Below are positions 53,711 to 64,000 of a stretch of DNA of 64,000 nucleotides, one piece after another. The notes below the pieces were generated by a model that worked only from the letters and a program-made list of their open reading frames with translations, was not told the origin of the DNA and made no database searches. Each line of letters opens with the position of its first letter. Positions within the stretch are counted from its first letter, which is position 1. The translations under genes were made by a program, and so were the position numbers. Source of the DNA: Aspidiotus rigidus (lineage: Eukaryota > Arthropoda > Insecta > Hemiptera > Diaspididae); assembly GCA_035079385.1 (NCBI GenBank), contig JAVHKY010000052.1, forward strand, positions 2,294,001-2,358,000, read 5' to 3'.

Positions 53711-55599
53711 TTCATGTTTTCTATTGCAGTGGCACCCACGTAAAAAATTCCCATGCGGTTATCGCTCAAATTTCATACGAGTAAGCATTTCGAGATAATA
53801 ATATTCTACACAAGATTGAGCCATAAAAGAAAAAAACAGTATTTCTCTTCAAAACGTTCGCATTAACCACCTAATCAAAGTTATCGAAATTTATCGTTTC
53901 ATCCAATTTTACTTCTCTCCAAAAACTAAATTTTCTTGTTTTAGCGATTGAAGTCGAATTACATGATTTTGAGCAGAATGAAAATAACTAAAGTAAAATA
54001 CAAATACGATCAATTTTTTACAATAATATGAAATATGAATGTGCATTCGTTGAACAAAATATATGGGTACCGGTAGGTACTATTTACGATATATTCTTCA
54101 CAAATATGCACGATTTAATTAGTTAGGTAATTGACGTGTTTTGCTCTTCGATATATTATTATCATTTGTCATAAATGTTGATTAATTTTCTTTTCAGCCT
54201 CACAAGAAATAGGCAAACCTTTATTTACAATACGTCCTATTAAATTTCAAGAGTAGAAGATAGCCTATAATACTACCGTTTCTTATCGAAACAACCCTGC
54301 GTACAGTTGTCCTGCGTTATAATCGTACATTGGTCAAACGGGAAGAATGGATATTTTCATACTATTCAATATCATTTATTTTTTTTATGTCGAAATTTCA
54401 TAAGAATGAAAGTACTGTGCGCAATAAAAAAATTCGGAATGAAAAACAAAATTTTTCAATAAGAAAACTAAACCCGTTGTTTATGATTATGATCTAATAA
54501 CAACTCGTAATTAAAATTTTATGAACAAATTCTTAACTCAAAAGTAAATTGCTCCAACCTGTTTACACTCGCCCAATATTTTTGAGTCGTCAAGACGTGT
54601 CTCTTCTAAAATTGTATTGAAATTTGAAAACTTTGCATTTCAGCGGGGAACCGCAAGCTTCACGGCCCCGTGGAAAAAAGTTTGTCTTATTTTTCTCCTT
54701 TTTTTTTTTTTTTTCTTTTTCATGTTTAAGTGTATTAGGTCCTTGAGATGCACAAAACCGATTGAAATTGTTTTGTAAAGTCTTGGTGGAAGGAGAACGC
54801 GAGACTTAGAGAAACCGAGTTAAACCGACTTTATCCTTCGAAAAAGAAAGTTGCTGTAAGAGGGGCTTTTGTCGTGTGAGATTGAATATTGAGATGTTTA
54901 GCAATCTGCATGATCTGTTCAGTACATACGACGAAATACGTAGGTATCATGTTGTACGATACGGAACAGTAAAAATAATTTGACCTGCCTGAGATGACGA
55001 ATAATTTTATGAAGTAAAAAAGCAAAGATTGAACAAAACGCTTACTCATATTTTATGACGGTATCATCATCGTCTTCCTTCCTGTATGTACGTGAGTATA
55101 TCATTCAATGACAGGAACTTTCAATTCCTCATGTTCGACGTCCTGGGTTTATTCGAGCTCATCGAGAATGTTAACGAATAACACGGAGATCATTTTTTAT
55201 ACTGTAAAATTTCGTAATTGCTTAATTTCTCAAACGACTTTCTTCGCACTGATAATTTTCATGTGGACAATTTTCGTCATTGCTTAATTTCTCAAGTGAC
55301 TTTTTTCTGTTGGTCAGTTTTCGGTGTTTTTTTTTTTGTTGGTCAATTTTCGCTCGGGAAAATTTCCTGACACCGTTTGTTAAGGCTGTGCAAAGGGCAG
55401 TGTCGCAGCTCCGTTCACATATGTCCGGCTCTGATACCAATAACTCTGAACAAACTAGTAGGTAGTCCAAAGCAAGCTCGATCATAAATCTCAATACTAG
55501 CATATCAGAAGATATTACAGAAAAATCTGGCAATATCGCCACAGTCTTTAATCCCACCACCGTACAGAAATTTGCAAATTGCACTTATTCTTCAGACGA
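53711..55599. other. Intergenic, nothing firmly recognised
   Basis: AT-rich. From about 55260 a plus-strand frame could belong to the start of the Gypsy element, but no motif supports it. Confidence 0.4.
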
Positions 55600-55623
55600 G
55601 TTTTTAGAACTTTTTGAACTTGC

Positions 55624-56830
55624 TTGTTCTGGTATACACGAAAGCAAAGTTTTAGAAAATATTATCGAACCACACCACTAAATAGCACAGAATTTAGAAA
55701 TCTTTTGTTTTTACAAGAAGTCGAGCGACAGTATTGGCGCAAAAAATTTAAAATAAAACCATTCTTAGATTTCCTTTCTACAAATATTGCAATGTATACA
55801 TCTATCTTTGATGAACCAGAATCAACCAATAAGGCCTCGTCTGGAATTCCTCTGGAAGAATTCGACTCCCATTTTGCTTGTTTTCGGTCTGACAAGGAGT
55901 CGCCCAACAAGGGGTTTGTTTTTCCAAAAAAAAAAAAACCAAAACGGAGAAGGCGATGTCTCCTTTAATCAACGGTGTGGTTACAAATTTATACCGAACA
56001 AATATAAGTCATTTTGCATGAGGTCACGGATGATCAAAAGCTATCTCGTGAAAAAGGAGCTAAATAAGTGCGTATTAATTTTCCTGGAGGTGAAAGTTGT
56101 AAAACACTACTAAGAACGTTCTTAAAGCAATGCGATAATGCGGAAAAAATCTGCAAGGAAAGTATTTTAAATTTATTATACTTGACGCTCACATCCCGCA
56201 TTACCGACGAAGTACAATTCATGGTGGAGGACCTCAATTTTAGTGACTGGGGTGATATTGTCAAAGCCCTAAATAAGTGAGGAGAGCCTGAGATATTTTC
56301 GCTAAGTCTTTACAATTTCTTAACCAACGCTAAAATCAGGTCAAATGAGAGCATCACCGATTTTGGTGAGAGAATTTCGGCTTCATCAAATAGAACGTTA
56401 GAAGCTCCCGTAGACGAGCCAAAACTGCGGAACGATACAGTCTCCGAATTCTTACACCACCTAGCTAAAATATTTTTTCTTGAATAAGGGAATTAAAACA
56501 TTGCCCGATACTTACATCTCTACTGCACAGATTTTTCGACTGAACTGTCAAAAATTATTTGAGAAGGTGCCGCGGAGGAGCAAAAGCTAAAAGTTTACGA
56601 GGGTTTTTACAGAAATGAGAAGCGCGATAATCTTCGTTTTGGAAAGACGTCGCACCAGAACGTCTACAGTTCGTGAAACAGAGGTCCCATTGCAGAGCTT
56701 TCACGCGCTCGTCGTCTGTGCAACAAGAACGACCATTTTTATTATGATTGTTCAGATTTCGCATCATTACAAAAATTTCAGACATCCAAAACTCATGATG
56801 ACAATTCAGATTTTAAAGTCCGCGTAGTAA
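55624..56830 (+). pseudogene. Gypsy gag-like remnant
   Basis: Several consecutive plus-strand frames. The piece at 56068-56280 (LLRTFLKQCDNAEKICKESI, then LNFSDWGDIVKALN) and its continuation SITDFGERI resemble retrotransposon capsid proteins. A Cys/His remnant lies near 56719. No single frame is intact. Confidence 0.5.
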
Positions 56831-57439
56831 AAACCCAGAATGTTTTCTTACGTTCTCTTCAAACACAGTGTTCCAATAAAGATGTTTACATCAAGCTCAT
56901 AGTCTCCTTTAAGGAGGACAAGTTATCTGATGCAGCTTGATGGGGACGCTCAAGTCTCTATCATGAACAAAAGTAGAACCCCTGCACGTATAAAAATCAA
57001 TGAGAAGAAATCTTGATTTTCTCAGGGTTGACAGTCCAACGGAGGAAAAATGTTTTATCGGTTATGTTTATATACCAGTAAACTTCAACGATGAAACGGT
57101 CGATATTAAATTCCATGTTGTAGAAATGATAGTGACCTCTCGCTAATAAAGATGGTTTACTGAATGGAGCATTCTTTGATTTGCGATAGTCTGTATATAT
57201 CTATTATAATTTGAAGATTGCAAAAGTTGTGGAATTTAATGCCATATTCAAATTAATTTATACCAACATCATTTACAGTTAGACGAAAGAGATCATGACT
57301 TTGAAATGCTCTTTAGAACCTGATTCAACATCCAATGGGTTTTTTTTTCTATCGATCAGTTGCCAAAAGCTCTGGCTACCCCTGACAGTGGTTCTAAGTT
57401 GATGCCAAACGCATTTTTCCTATGATGCTATCCAACATC

Positions 57440-58200
57440 TCTGATGCGGGTGGAGTCTGTTTCACCGAAAGTTTTTTCACCGACTGTACTTTACCGAGTG
57501 ACACATTCACCAATGACCTTTTACCCGAACACGAAAAAAATATTTTGAAAAAATGAAAAAAATAAAATTGTGTATTTCACACATCGTTACATATATACGA
57601 AAGTTGCAAGTAAGTTACAGTATCAATACCGCAAAGGGTACATTTTAATAATATTATTTTAAATTGTGAGCTATGCCACGCAGGTATTCGACTGCATATC
57701 CTTGGGGTGATTTGCTGCATAGTTTCGACCTTTTTTTTCTAAGCGATGATCGACTTTAGTGTACTTGTCCTTCTTTTTAGAGGGAGATGAGCCAGCAACA
57801 TTTTGTTCAGCAGTTGTCTTTGCTTTAACTCACGACCGTCGGAGAATTCGGCATGTGCGCCAAATATTCTCGTGATCGCCTGTTGTTAGTGCCTCGAAAG
57901 CACGATGCCATACCTCGACGCTATTGTTTGTACGGGGTAAGTTCTCCAACTCAGTTTCAAAGCAGCATCAAAGCAGACAGGAAAAGAAGCGCATTGTCTT
58001 CCAGCATTACGTGTGCCTCGTCCGAGCCATGTCTCCTCGAAATAAGTTATCACCCGCGCCGCCTCAGGGGGAAGATTTCAGCATCTAATAAGTCATCGAA
58101 GGCATCTATTCAACATCGTCTTCCTGTACAAACGCTAACGCAGCGAGATGCTTTATGCACAACACAAAGTCAGAGAAGTTTTCATAACGTGACTGTAAAT
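57440..58200 (-). pseudogene. MULE-type transposase C-terminal fragment, nested in Gypsy
   Basis: On the minus strand, VITYFEETWLGRG (about 58050) and NLPRTNNSVEVWHRAFEALT (about 57934-57875), then DHENIW, fit the C-terminal end of Mutator-like transposases, where RTNNxVExWHRxF is a hallmark. Frames change and stops occur. Gypsy reading stops before it and resumes after it, so it was inserted into the Gypsy copy. Exact ends and duplications were not found. TCACCGAAAGTTTTTTCACC near 57463 may belong to a terminus. Confidence 0.7.
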
Positions 58201-58204
58201 TAAA

Positions 58205-58930
58205 CCCTCTCTTTGGATACAACGGAAAATATATTTCCCGAAATGAAAATAACACCCGTGTTGAGTGCTGTTCCCTGGCCAAAAACCATAAAAGAGGTTC
58301 AAATCCTCTTTGGTTTTTGTACATACCCAGGTATATTATAAGTTCTCATGAAGAACTATTTGCACCATGCCATATCTTCAGACCTCTTTGGTGAAAAAAA
58401 GAGTCGATCTCTAGCTGGACAGATGAATGCGAAAAATCATTTTTATCTAAAAAATGTTATTGCAAATGACGTTGTATTAGCCTTCCCATGCTTCACAAAA
58501 GAATTTTTCTCCATACCGACGCTTTGGATTATGCTTTAGTAGCAGCACCATCTCGATAAAAAAGGAAATAACGACTTGAGGCCAATCAACTTTGCAAGCA
58601 AAACATTAAACATTGCAGAAAGAAATCATGCCGTGATCGAAAAGGAATTTTATGCGATTGTTTGGGCTGTACGTTAGAAGTCACCTTCCATAATTTCCTA
58701 TTTTTCGAACGTTGGGTAGCGTATGACACTTTCACATTTATTTAGCAGGTCAGAAGTTTACAATTTTGTCTGATCATAACCATTACGTCAGGCAATGAAA
58801 ATCAAAGAGCCAACGTCACGTATAGCACGTTAGAAATTGATGTTAGCCGAATATAATTGTTTAATAGAGTATATTCCAGGGGAAAAAAAATTGTAGCCGA
58901 TATACTTTCGCGCATTTGAAAGGTAAACAC
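58205..58930 (+). pseudogene. Gypsy RT connection and RNase H remnant
   Basis: WPKTIKEVQILFGFCTYP (about 58278) is the conserved segment joining reverse transcriptase to RNase H. LRPINFASKTLNIAERNHAV, IEKEFYAIVWAV (58578-58675) is the RNase H start with its conserved Ser-Lys and Glu. KIKEPTSRIAR, stop, KLMLAEYNCLIEYIPGEKK (58800-58890) is the following segment. Stops include a likely Trp to TAG change at about 58830. Confidence 0.82.
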
Positions 58931-59000
58931 ACAAAGTGCAAATACTGCCAAGCATGCTGTTTTTGCTCACGTACCAATGAACTTGGCTAAATGAATTGTT

Positions 59001-59749
59001 TCATTAATCAATCCCGACCTATTATCCCTAAATAAACATTCTTCAAAATCTACTGTTTAAAACAAAGGAGAAATGGAAAAAAATGGTTTATTATCTTGCG
59101 GAAAGAAATTGGATGTATTTAAAACCGATGAATTTCTTGAAATTCTTAGGACGCTCAAAGAAAAATAAGTATTAGTCAAATTTATTTTTCGTGACAATTG
59201 TGTGCTGGTGGCGTTGCACTAAAAATCGCAGGTAGAATTAGTAGTGGCGAGTATCATAAGCAGCCGAGCGTCTCAGCGGCGATGCTTATTGATTTTAGGT
59301 TTCTAATTGTTCCCGTGTAGACAAATGATGAACGTTGTCGTTCCAGTCACCTCTAAGCTACCTACTATAAAGAACAAATTTATATGACAAACTTTTGAGT
59401 CTTACACATACAAAGACTAAATTGTGACCAATCTAACCGATTGTAGTAAGAACACCAGATCGAATAAAAGAGTAGACAACTCAACTGACTCATCATAGAG
59501 TAACTCACATCTATTTTGACCAATGAAGTCACTGTGCGCTTCAATATGTGCGAGTAGTACTGCAATGCAACGCAATAGGTATGGGAAGTGTTTAGAGCAT
59601 CAAATGTCGTTATCCTTATAAATACACTATAAATGTTACGGGCAGTTTGTGAAATTTTTTATATCATGAAATGCCGGCTAGGAAGCTACACATATGTGCT
59701 GTATAATATATAGAGGAAGAGGGGATTGTTGGTAAATGAAAAACGTCAG
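59001..59749. other. Intergenic, nothing firmly recognised
   Basis: A weak continuation of the Gypsy reading is possible to about 59170; no motif secures it. Confidence 0.4.
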
Positions 59750-59832
59750 CAAAAATTTGACCATCTCGTCGGGAAAGCGAGAGATTTTGAGTAATTTGGA
59801 TCCCGCGACGAGCTGGTCAAATTTTTCGCTTG
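59750..59832. repeat. Short foldback (AAAAATTTGACCA...TGGTCAAATTTTT)
   Basis: The arms AAAAATTTGACCATCTCGTC and the complement GACGAGCTGGTCAAATTTTT face each other across about 40 bp, with GGGAAAGCGAGAG at the loop side. Confidence 0.7.
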
Positions 59833-60581
<749 letters not shown>

Positions 60582-60600
60582 GAAAAGTGAGGTATTCCCG

Positions 60601-62231
60601 TCCGTTCAGGTTTTCCAAATGAGGAAGAATTTCTTGAACTTTACATGTTCATTCTACAATATGGCAATTCCTCGATCATGCTCGAGCTTTTCAATATAAT
60701 TAGATACCTAACCATTTTTAACGCATTTTGATCGTGAAATAATGTTCGGGTAGAATTATTTGTTCATCATCTTTGGGTAAAACATTTATTTCTTCAAAAG
60801 TATTCTGTGAATTAATTTGAAATTTGAGAGTAATGTTAGAAAGGTTTGAGAAAAATTTTTAGGTAACTGTCGGTATCTGTAAAGTTTGTTTCAAGAGGAT
60901 AATAGTGCTCGGATGACGAACATAGTTTTAAGCAACAGTGGTGCGGTGACCCCTTGAGTCTCTGTTTTAAGAAGGGGGTGATACAAACACAACATTATAA
61001 ATTCTCCCTCAATCGTGCAAATTATTTTCCGGACTAAGAATTCACGGGACGCGAGACATATTTTTGATCATACTTGAGTTTTCCGATATAATTACCGGGT
61101 ATGCGGTTTTAAACCCAAGTGGAACACTGAGAACAATACCCACCTCTGTTTTTTCCTGTGTCCTCCCATTCTTTTGCAATCTTGTGTTGAAATTTCAAAA
61201 ATAATTGCTTAATAGGGGTGCGGTGAGGGGGCTTTCTTGAAGGAGAACCTTCAAAACATTTTCAGGTGGGGCCTCCCCCCCTTTTCTTCTTATTCTTCTT
61301 CTTCTCCTGTTTTTTGCTTGTGAAAATTTTTTGGTAGGGCGAAAATCTGATTTTTAGGGGGGTTTCCTCCATTCATTTTAAAAAGATCAGCAACATTACT
61401 TATAAGTTTGCAGCTCAGCTCACAAATCGAAACTCTTCCTAAAAGCTTTATGACTGTATGCGCACGCTTCAAATTACCTCATATCGGAAAGATAGTGAGT
61501 TACTGGTACTAATTTGGTACGTTATAATAACCGAGTTCTATATTTTTTTATCGTTACTCTCATTTTTTCCCCGTATTGAACAACCACAAACTTTTGAATG
61601 AAGACTGCGAATAAGTTTCTCAAAGTTGACCTTCAGCTAATGAGCCAACTACACAACTACAACGAATTGTATTCATTATTATTGTAAAGCGAGAAATAGG
61701 AAAGGTGTACCGCACCGTACCCGAATACAGCGACTTATTTAAAGAAGCCGCGTGGTCGTTTTGTTGTGTACGTACCTAGCGTAATTTTATAACTACATTA
61801 ACTGCGTTCACTAACAGAAGCGAATCGCTCTGATTAGAGGGCAAACTGTTGTACTGAAACTCATCTACGAAATTTGAGAAGTAGTAAAGAGCTAGTGGAA
61901 GAAGAAAAATGAAGCATAAACAAAACTAAGGAATTACGAAATTCATCAATTTCTGATATGAGTTAAGAACAATAAATTGGCTCTTCTACTCATTCGGCCG
62001 ATTGAAAGAGAAAACTCAGACTATATATCAGTTGTTCGCCCAAATGCGATGCTCATTATAAGAAGTTCTTCCGACTTTTCATTGATGTGTAGTCACCCAG
62101 TGACGTAATTGTTTGACAGGTGGTGTGTCAGGAGTTGGTATTTATTTTGAAAAGCAAAGAAATTGTGTATAGCATTGATAACAAAGGAAAATGACTCATT
62201 TGGTTGCCCAAGATGGAAGGATGTTCGATAA
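60601..62231. other. Intergenic, nothing recognised
   Basis: AT-rich with chance frames; no exon signal that can be supported. Confidence 0.5.
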
Positions 62232-62408
62232 CCCGTTGTGCAAAATGCCGTCACGTGACGGGATTATGACGGCGCACATTTGCGTCACAGTTAAGTCACA
62301 AAGAGGGATGACTGTGCTTTTTAAATGGGTGATTGCCGTCACAAACTACCGTCACAGGCGTCACAAGTCTCCTGTGTTCCCAACTATGACGGCATTTTGC
62401 ACAACGGG
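62232..62408. mobile_element. 177-bp MITE with perfect 22-bp inverted termini
   Basis: CCCGTTGTGCAAAATGCCGT(CA) at 62232-62253 is the exact reverse complement of the last 22 bp. The interior has many GTCAC/GTGAC words. No clear flanking duplication. The 93-residue open frame through it (62191-62472) is not a gene. Confidence 0.8.
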
Positions 62409-62714
62409 AAAGAGTTGGCAAAATAATGAAATTCTCGTAAGACACTGTACAACTTTGCACTTGAACAAGTGAAAAAAAATTGGTTCTTTTAGGCTGAAAT
62501 GTTTAGGTAAATTTTCTTATGTAACGTTTTTAGTCGAAAACAAGGCGTATCTAGAAATTTTGAGAAACTAATTAAATATAGCTTCCATAAGACGTATGTT
62601 GAACGCGTTGTACCCTGCATCGCTCGCGCGTGCTTTCACTACTCGCAGAGTTCTTAGTCTAATCCGATATCTAGGTTCTCTATTATATATCTGTGGACTC
62701 AAGTACACTGATGA

Positions 62715-63444
62715 GATCTATTTATCTTGAGAGTTACTTGAAAACCATTCACCCAAATGAACCCAACGTTGAACACTTTGCAACATCATGCAGTTGTATA
62801 AAGACAGTTGATTTGATAATTTCAGAAAATAGGCATTAGGTATCACATTTGAGAGAAAATTGAGGAATGCTTAAAAAATCAACTAAGCAGCAAGGAAAAA
62901 TTCTATGGACAACTTCACATCACATACATGACTATAATTTGACCAAGTTTGAAGAAAATTGACGTATTAGTTTTGGAGGAGCTGAGCTGACAAAAAAAGG
63001 CGTTTTATCAGTCTCACAGTGATCTGGGACCACAGACTCGTCGAAGTATCTGTGAGCGAGGCAGGCACTAGCGTCAGGTGACAGCGGTGCAGGGTACATC
63101 ACATTTTAACACATACTTCTCTCTGTCGATTAGGTATAATGATGAAAAAAATTATGCGAAATTTCGACTCGAAAGGAAATAAACTTTTGTTGTAAATCAA
63201 GTTCAAAGCTGTATGGCGTCTTATGGGAATTTCGTTTTCTGCCTGCTGTTAGAGGAATCGTTATATGTACTAGGACCACTCACAAGGCGTTTATACGGCG
63301 TTGTATAGCGAGTACGATATCTAGGTTATCTAATACATACCTGTGTCTGGGACATACAAAACGCGGAGAAAATTCATTCCCGAGCTTTTCAGCCAGAAAG
63401 GTGTCAGAGCAATGCCTGACTTTCAGTCGAAAAGTCGGTAAAAA
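62715..63444. repeat. Dispersed repeat ending in AGTCGAAAAGTCGGTAAA, copy 2
   Basis: Same block order as 20520-20985, with an extra stretch of about 230 bp (63085-63350). Ends GACTTTC-AGTC-GAAAAGTC, GGTAAAAA at 63422-63444. Confidence 0.6.
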
Positions 63445-64000
63445 TACGGTTGGCTAACAAACCGCGCCCTAAATAGTATAATATTACTGTACGAGCAATG
63501 AAAGTGAAAATCATCGCAACGAGTGCAATCATGGCACCGCGAGCGAAAATCAAATGAGTTGCGATGCTCGTACTGTCAGATAGTTTTTTAAACAACATAC
63601 GCCAGAAGAAATTTTCTTATACTTAAATTATTTGACTTCCCAAAATTTCAAGTGTTTTATTACGACTCACGGAATCCGTAAGTTAATGGAGTCGTTCTTC
63701 GAGTGATAAAGTCTTCGTCCAATCAGAATAATTGTTGCTGAGTTTTGCGCCACGGGTTCGAGTTTCTTCGCCGCTGTTTTCATGTTTGCCATTGTTGATC
63801 GATAAACAGAGTTTTCGCTGTCTAAAATAAGCGTACTTCGGCATACGTCTGCAACGCAAAAAATAAAGATCTTATTTCATATCCCATATAGTGAATGACG
63901 TCATTAATACTCTATCCCTGAAGAAGGTCAAGACCACGTCCATCTTACGACGTCATCAGCGGGTTGAAATCTCGAATTAGCTTGTGCAAAGAGCTCTTAT
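63445..64000. other. Window end, possible further repeat piece
   Basis: From 63885 TGACGTCATTAATACT, CCCTGAAGAAGGTCAAGACC and ACGACGTCATCAGCGGG recall the dispersed repeats and PLE termini, but no firm call is possible. Confidence 0.35.

Larger units (their letters stand above)
55600..59000 (+). mobile_element. Decayed Ty3/Gypsy LTR retrotransposon (split by a MULE fragment)
   Basis: Plus-strand remnants follow the family order. They are a gag-like region (55624-56650), a zinc-knuckle remnant (CNKNDHFYYDC near 56719, first Cys lost), a protease-region remnant near 57040-57120 (IPVNFNDETVDIKFHVV), a reverse transcriptase scrap near 57290 (QLDERDHDFEMLF), and the RT-RNase H linker and RNase H after 58200. 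Many stops and frameshifts are present. LTRs were not identified. Confidence 0.7.

Noticed and set aside
62191..62472. 93-residue ORF on the plus strand
   Set aside because: Lies across the MITE with perfect inverted termini; no domain.
63885..63965. Third hammerhead (CTGATGACGTC on the minus strand)
   Set aside because: The GAAA core and a proper helix II are not in place.

Overview
This is an AT-rich eukaryotic window. Frequent GGTACCTA-type words, split genes with short canonical introns, and insect-type protein families point to an insect. A sap-feeding hemipteran such as a mealybug, scale or aphid relative is my best guess from base-composition style only. There is no bacterial-type gene organisation.

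Only one host gene is well supported. It is a plus-strand 'nose resistant to fluoxetine' (NRF-6-like) membrane acyltransferase, built from 13 exons between 15568 and 40326. All splice phases agree across the 12 introns (71 bp to 8.1 kb), and the stop codon is at 40324-40326. The first exon(s), with the signal peptide and about 100 N-terminal residues, were not found. A possible polyadenylation signal lies at 40832. A candidate non-coding first exon of another gene ends at a splice donor at 44584, with low confidence.

The rest is mostly transposable elements. 4.7-5.8 kb holds minus-strand Penelope-like (PLE) and LINE scraps, the LINE being split by a 186-bp MITE. 5.8-6.9 kb is a composite tandem/dispersed repeat. 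8.3-15 kb is a nearly full-length R1-clade non-LTR retrotransposon on the minus strand: ORF2 has intact endonuclease and reverse transcriptase motifs and one frameshift, while ORF1 has three zinc knuckles and four in-frame stops. The NRF introns hold several MITEs with recognisable target-site duplications (17.3, 17.7, 24.5, 25.2 and 39.2 kb), two PLE 3' fragments (29.2-30.4 and 36.7-38.2 kb), foldback repeats and a hammerhead-ribozyme-like motif. Downstream, 41.9-43.5 kb is a second R1 fragment split by a palindromic MITE, itself split by a Tigger/pogo-like element. 46.9-47.8 kb is a third PLE fragment. 48.5-53.7 kb is a mosaic of dispersed repeats. 55.6-59.0 kb is a decayed Ty3/Gypsy element split by a MULE transposase fragment. 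60-64 kb has a (CT)n tract, a perfect-TIR MITE and another dispersed repeat copy.

The most unusual pattern is in the three GIY-YIG-encoding PLE fragments. Each is a 3' piece bracketed by inverted repeats, two have clear 13-14 bp target duplications around the whole inverted structure, and two have lost the expected catalytic arginine of the nuclease. Two short motifs (16655-16688 plus, 37003-36970 minus) share a hammerhead-like layout. I saw no CRISPR array, rRNA, tRNA or prokaryote-type defence system.
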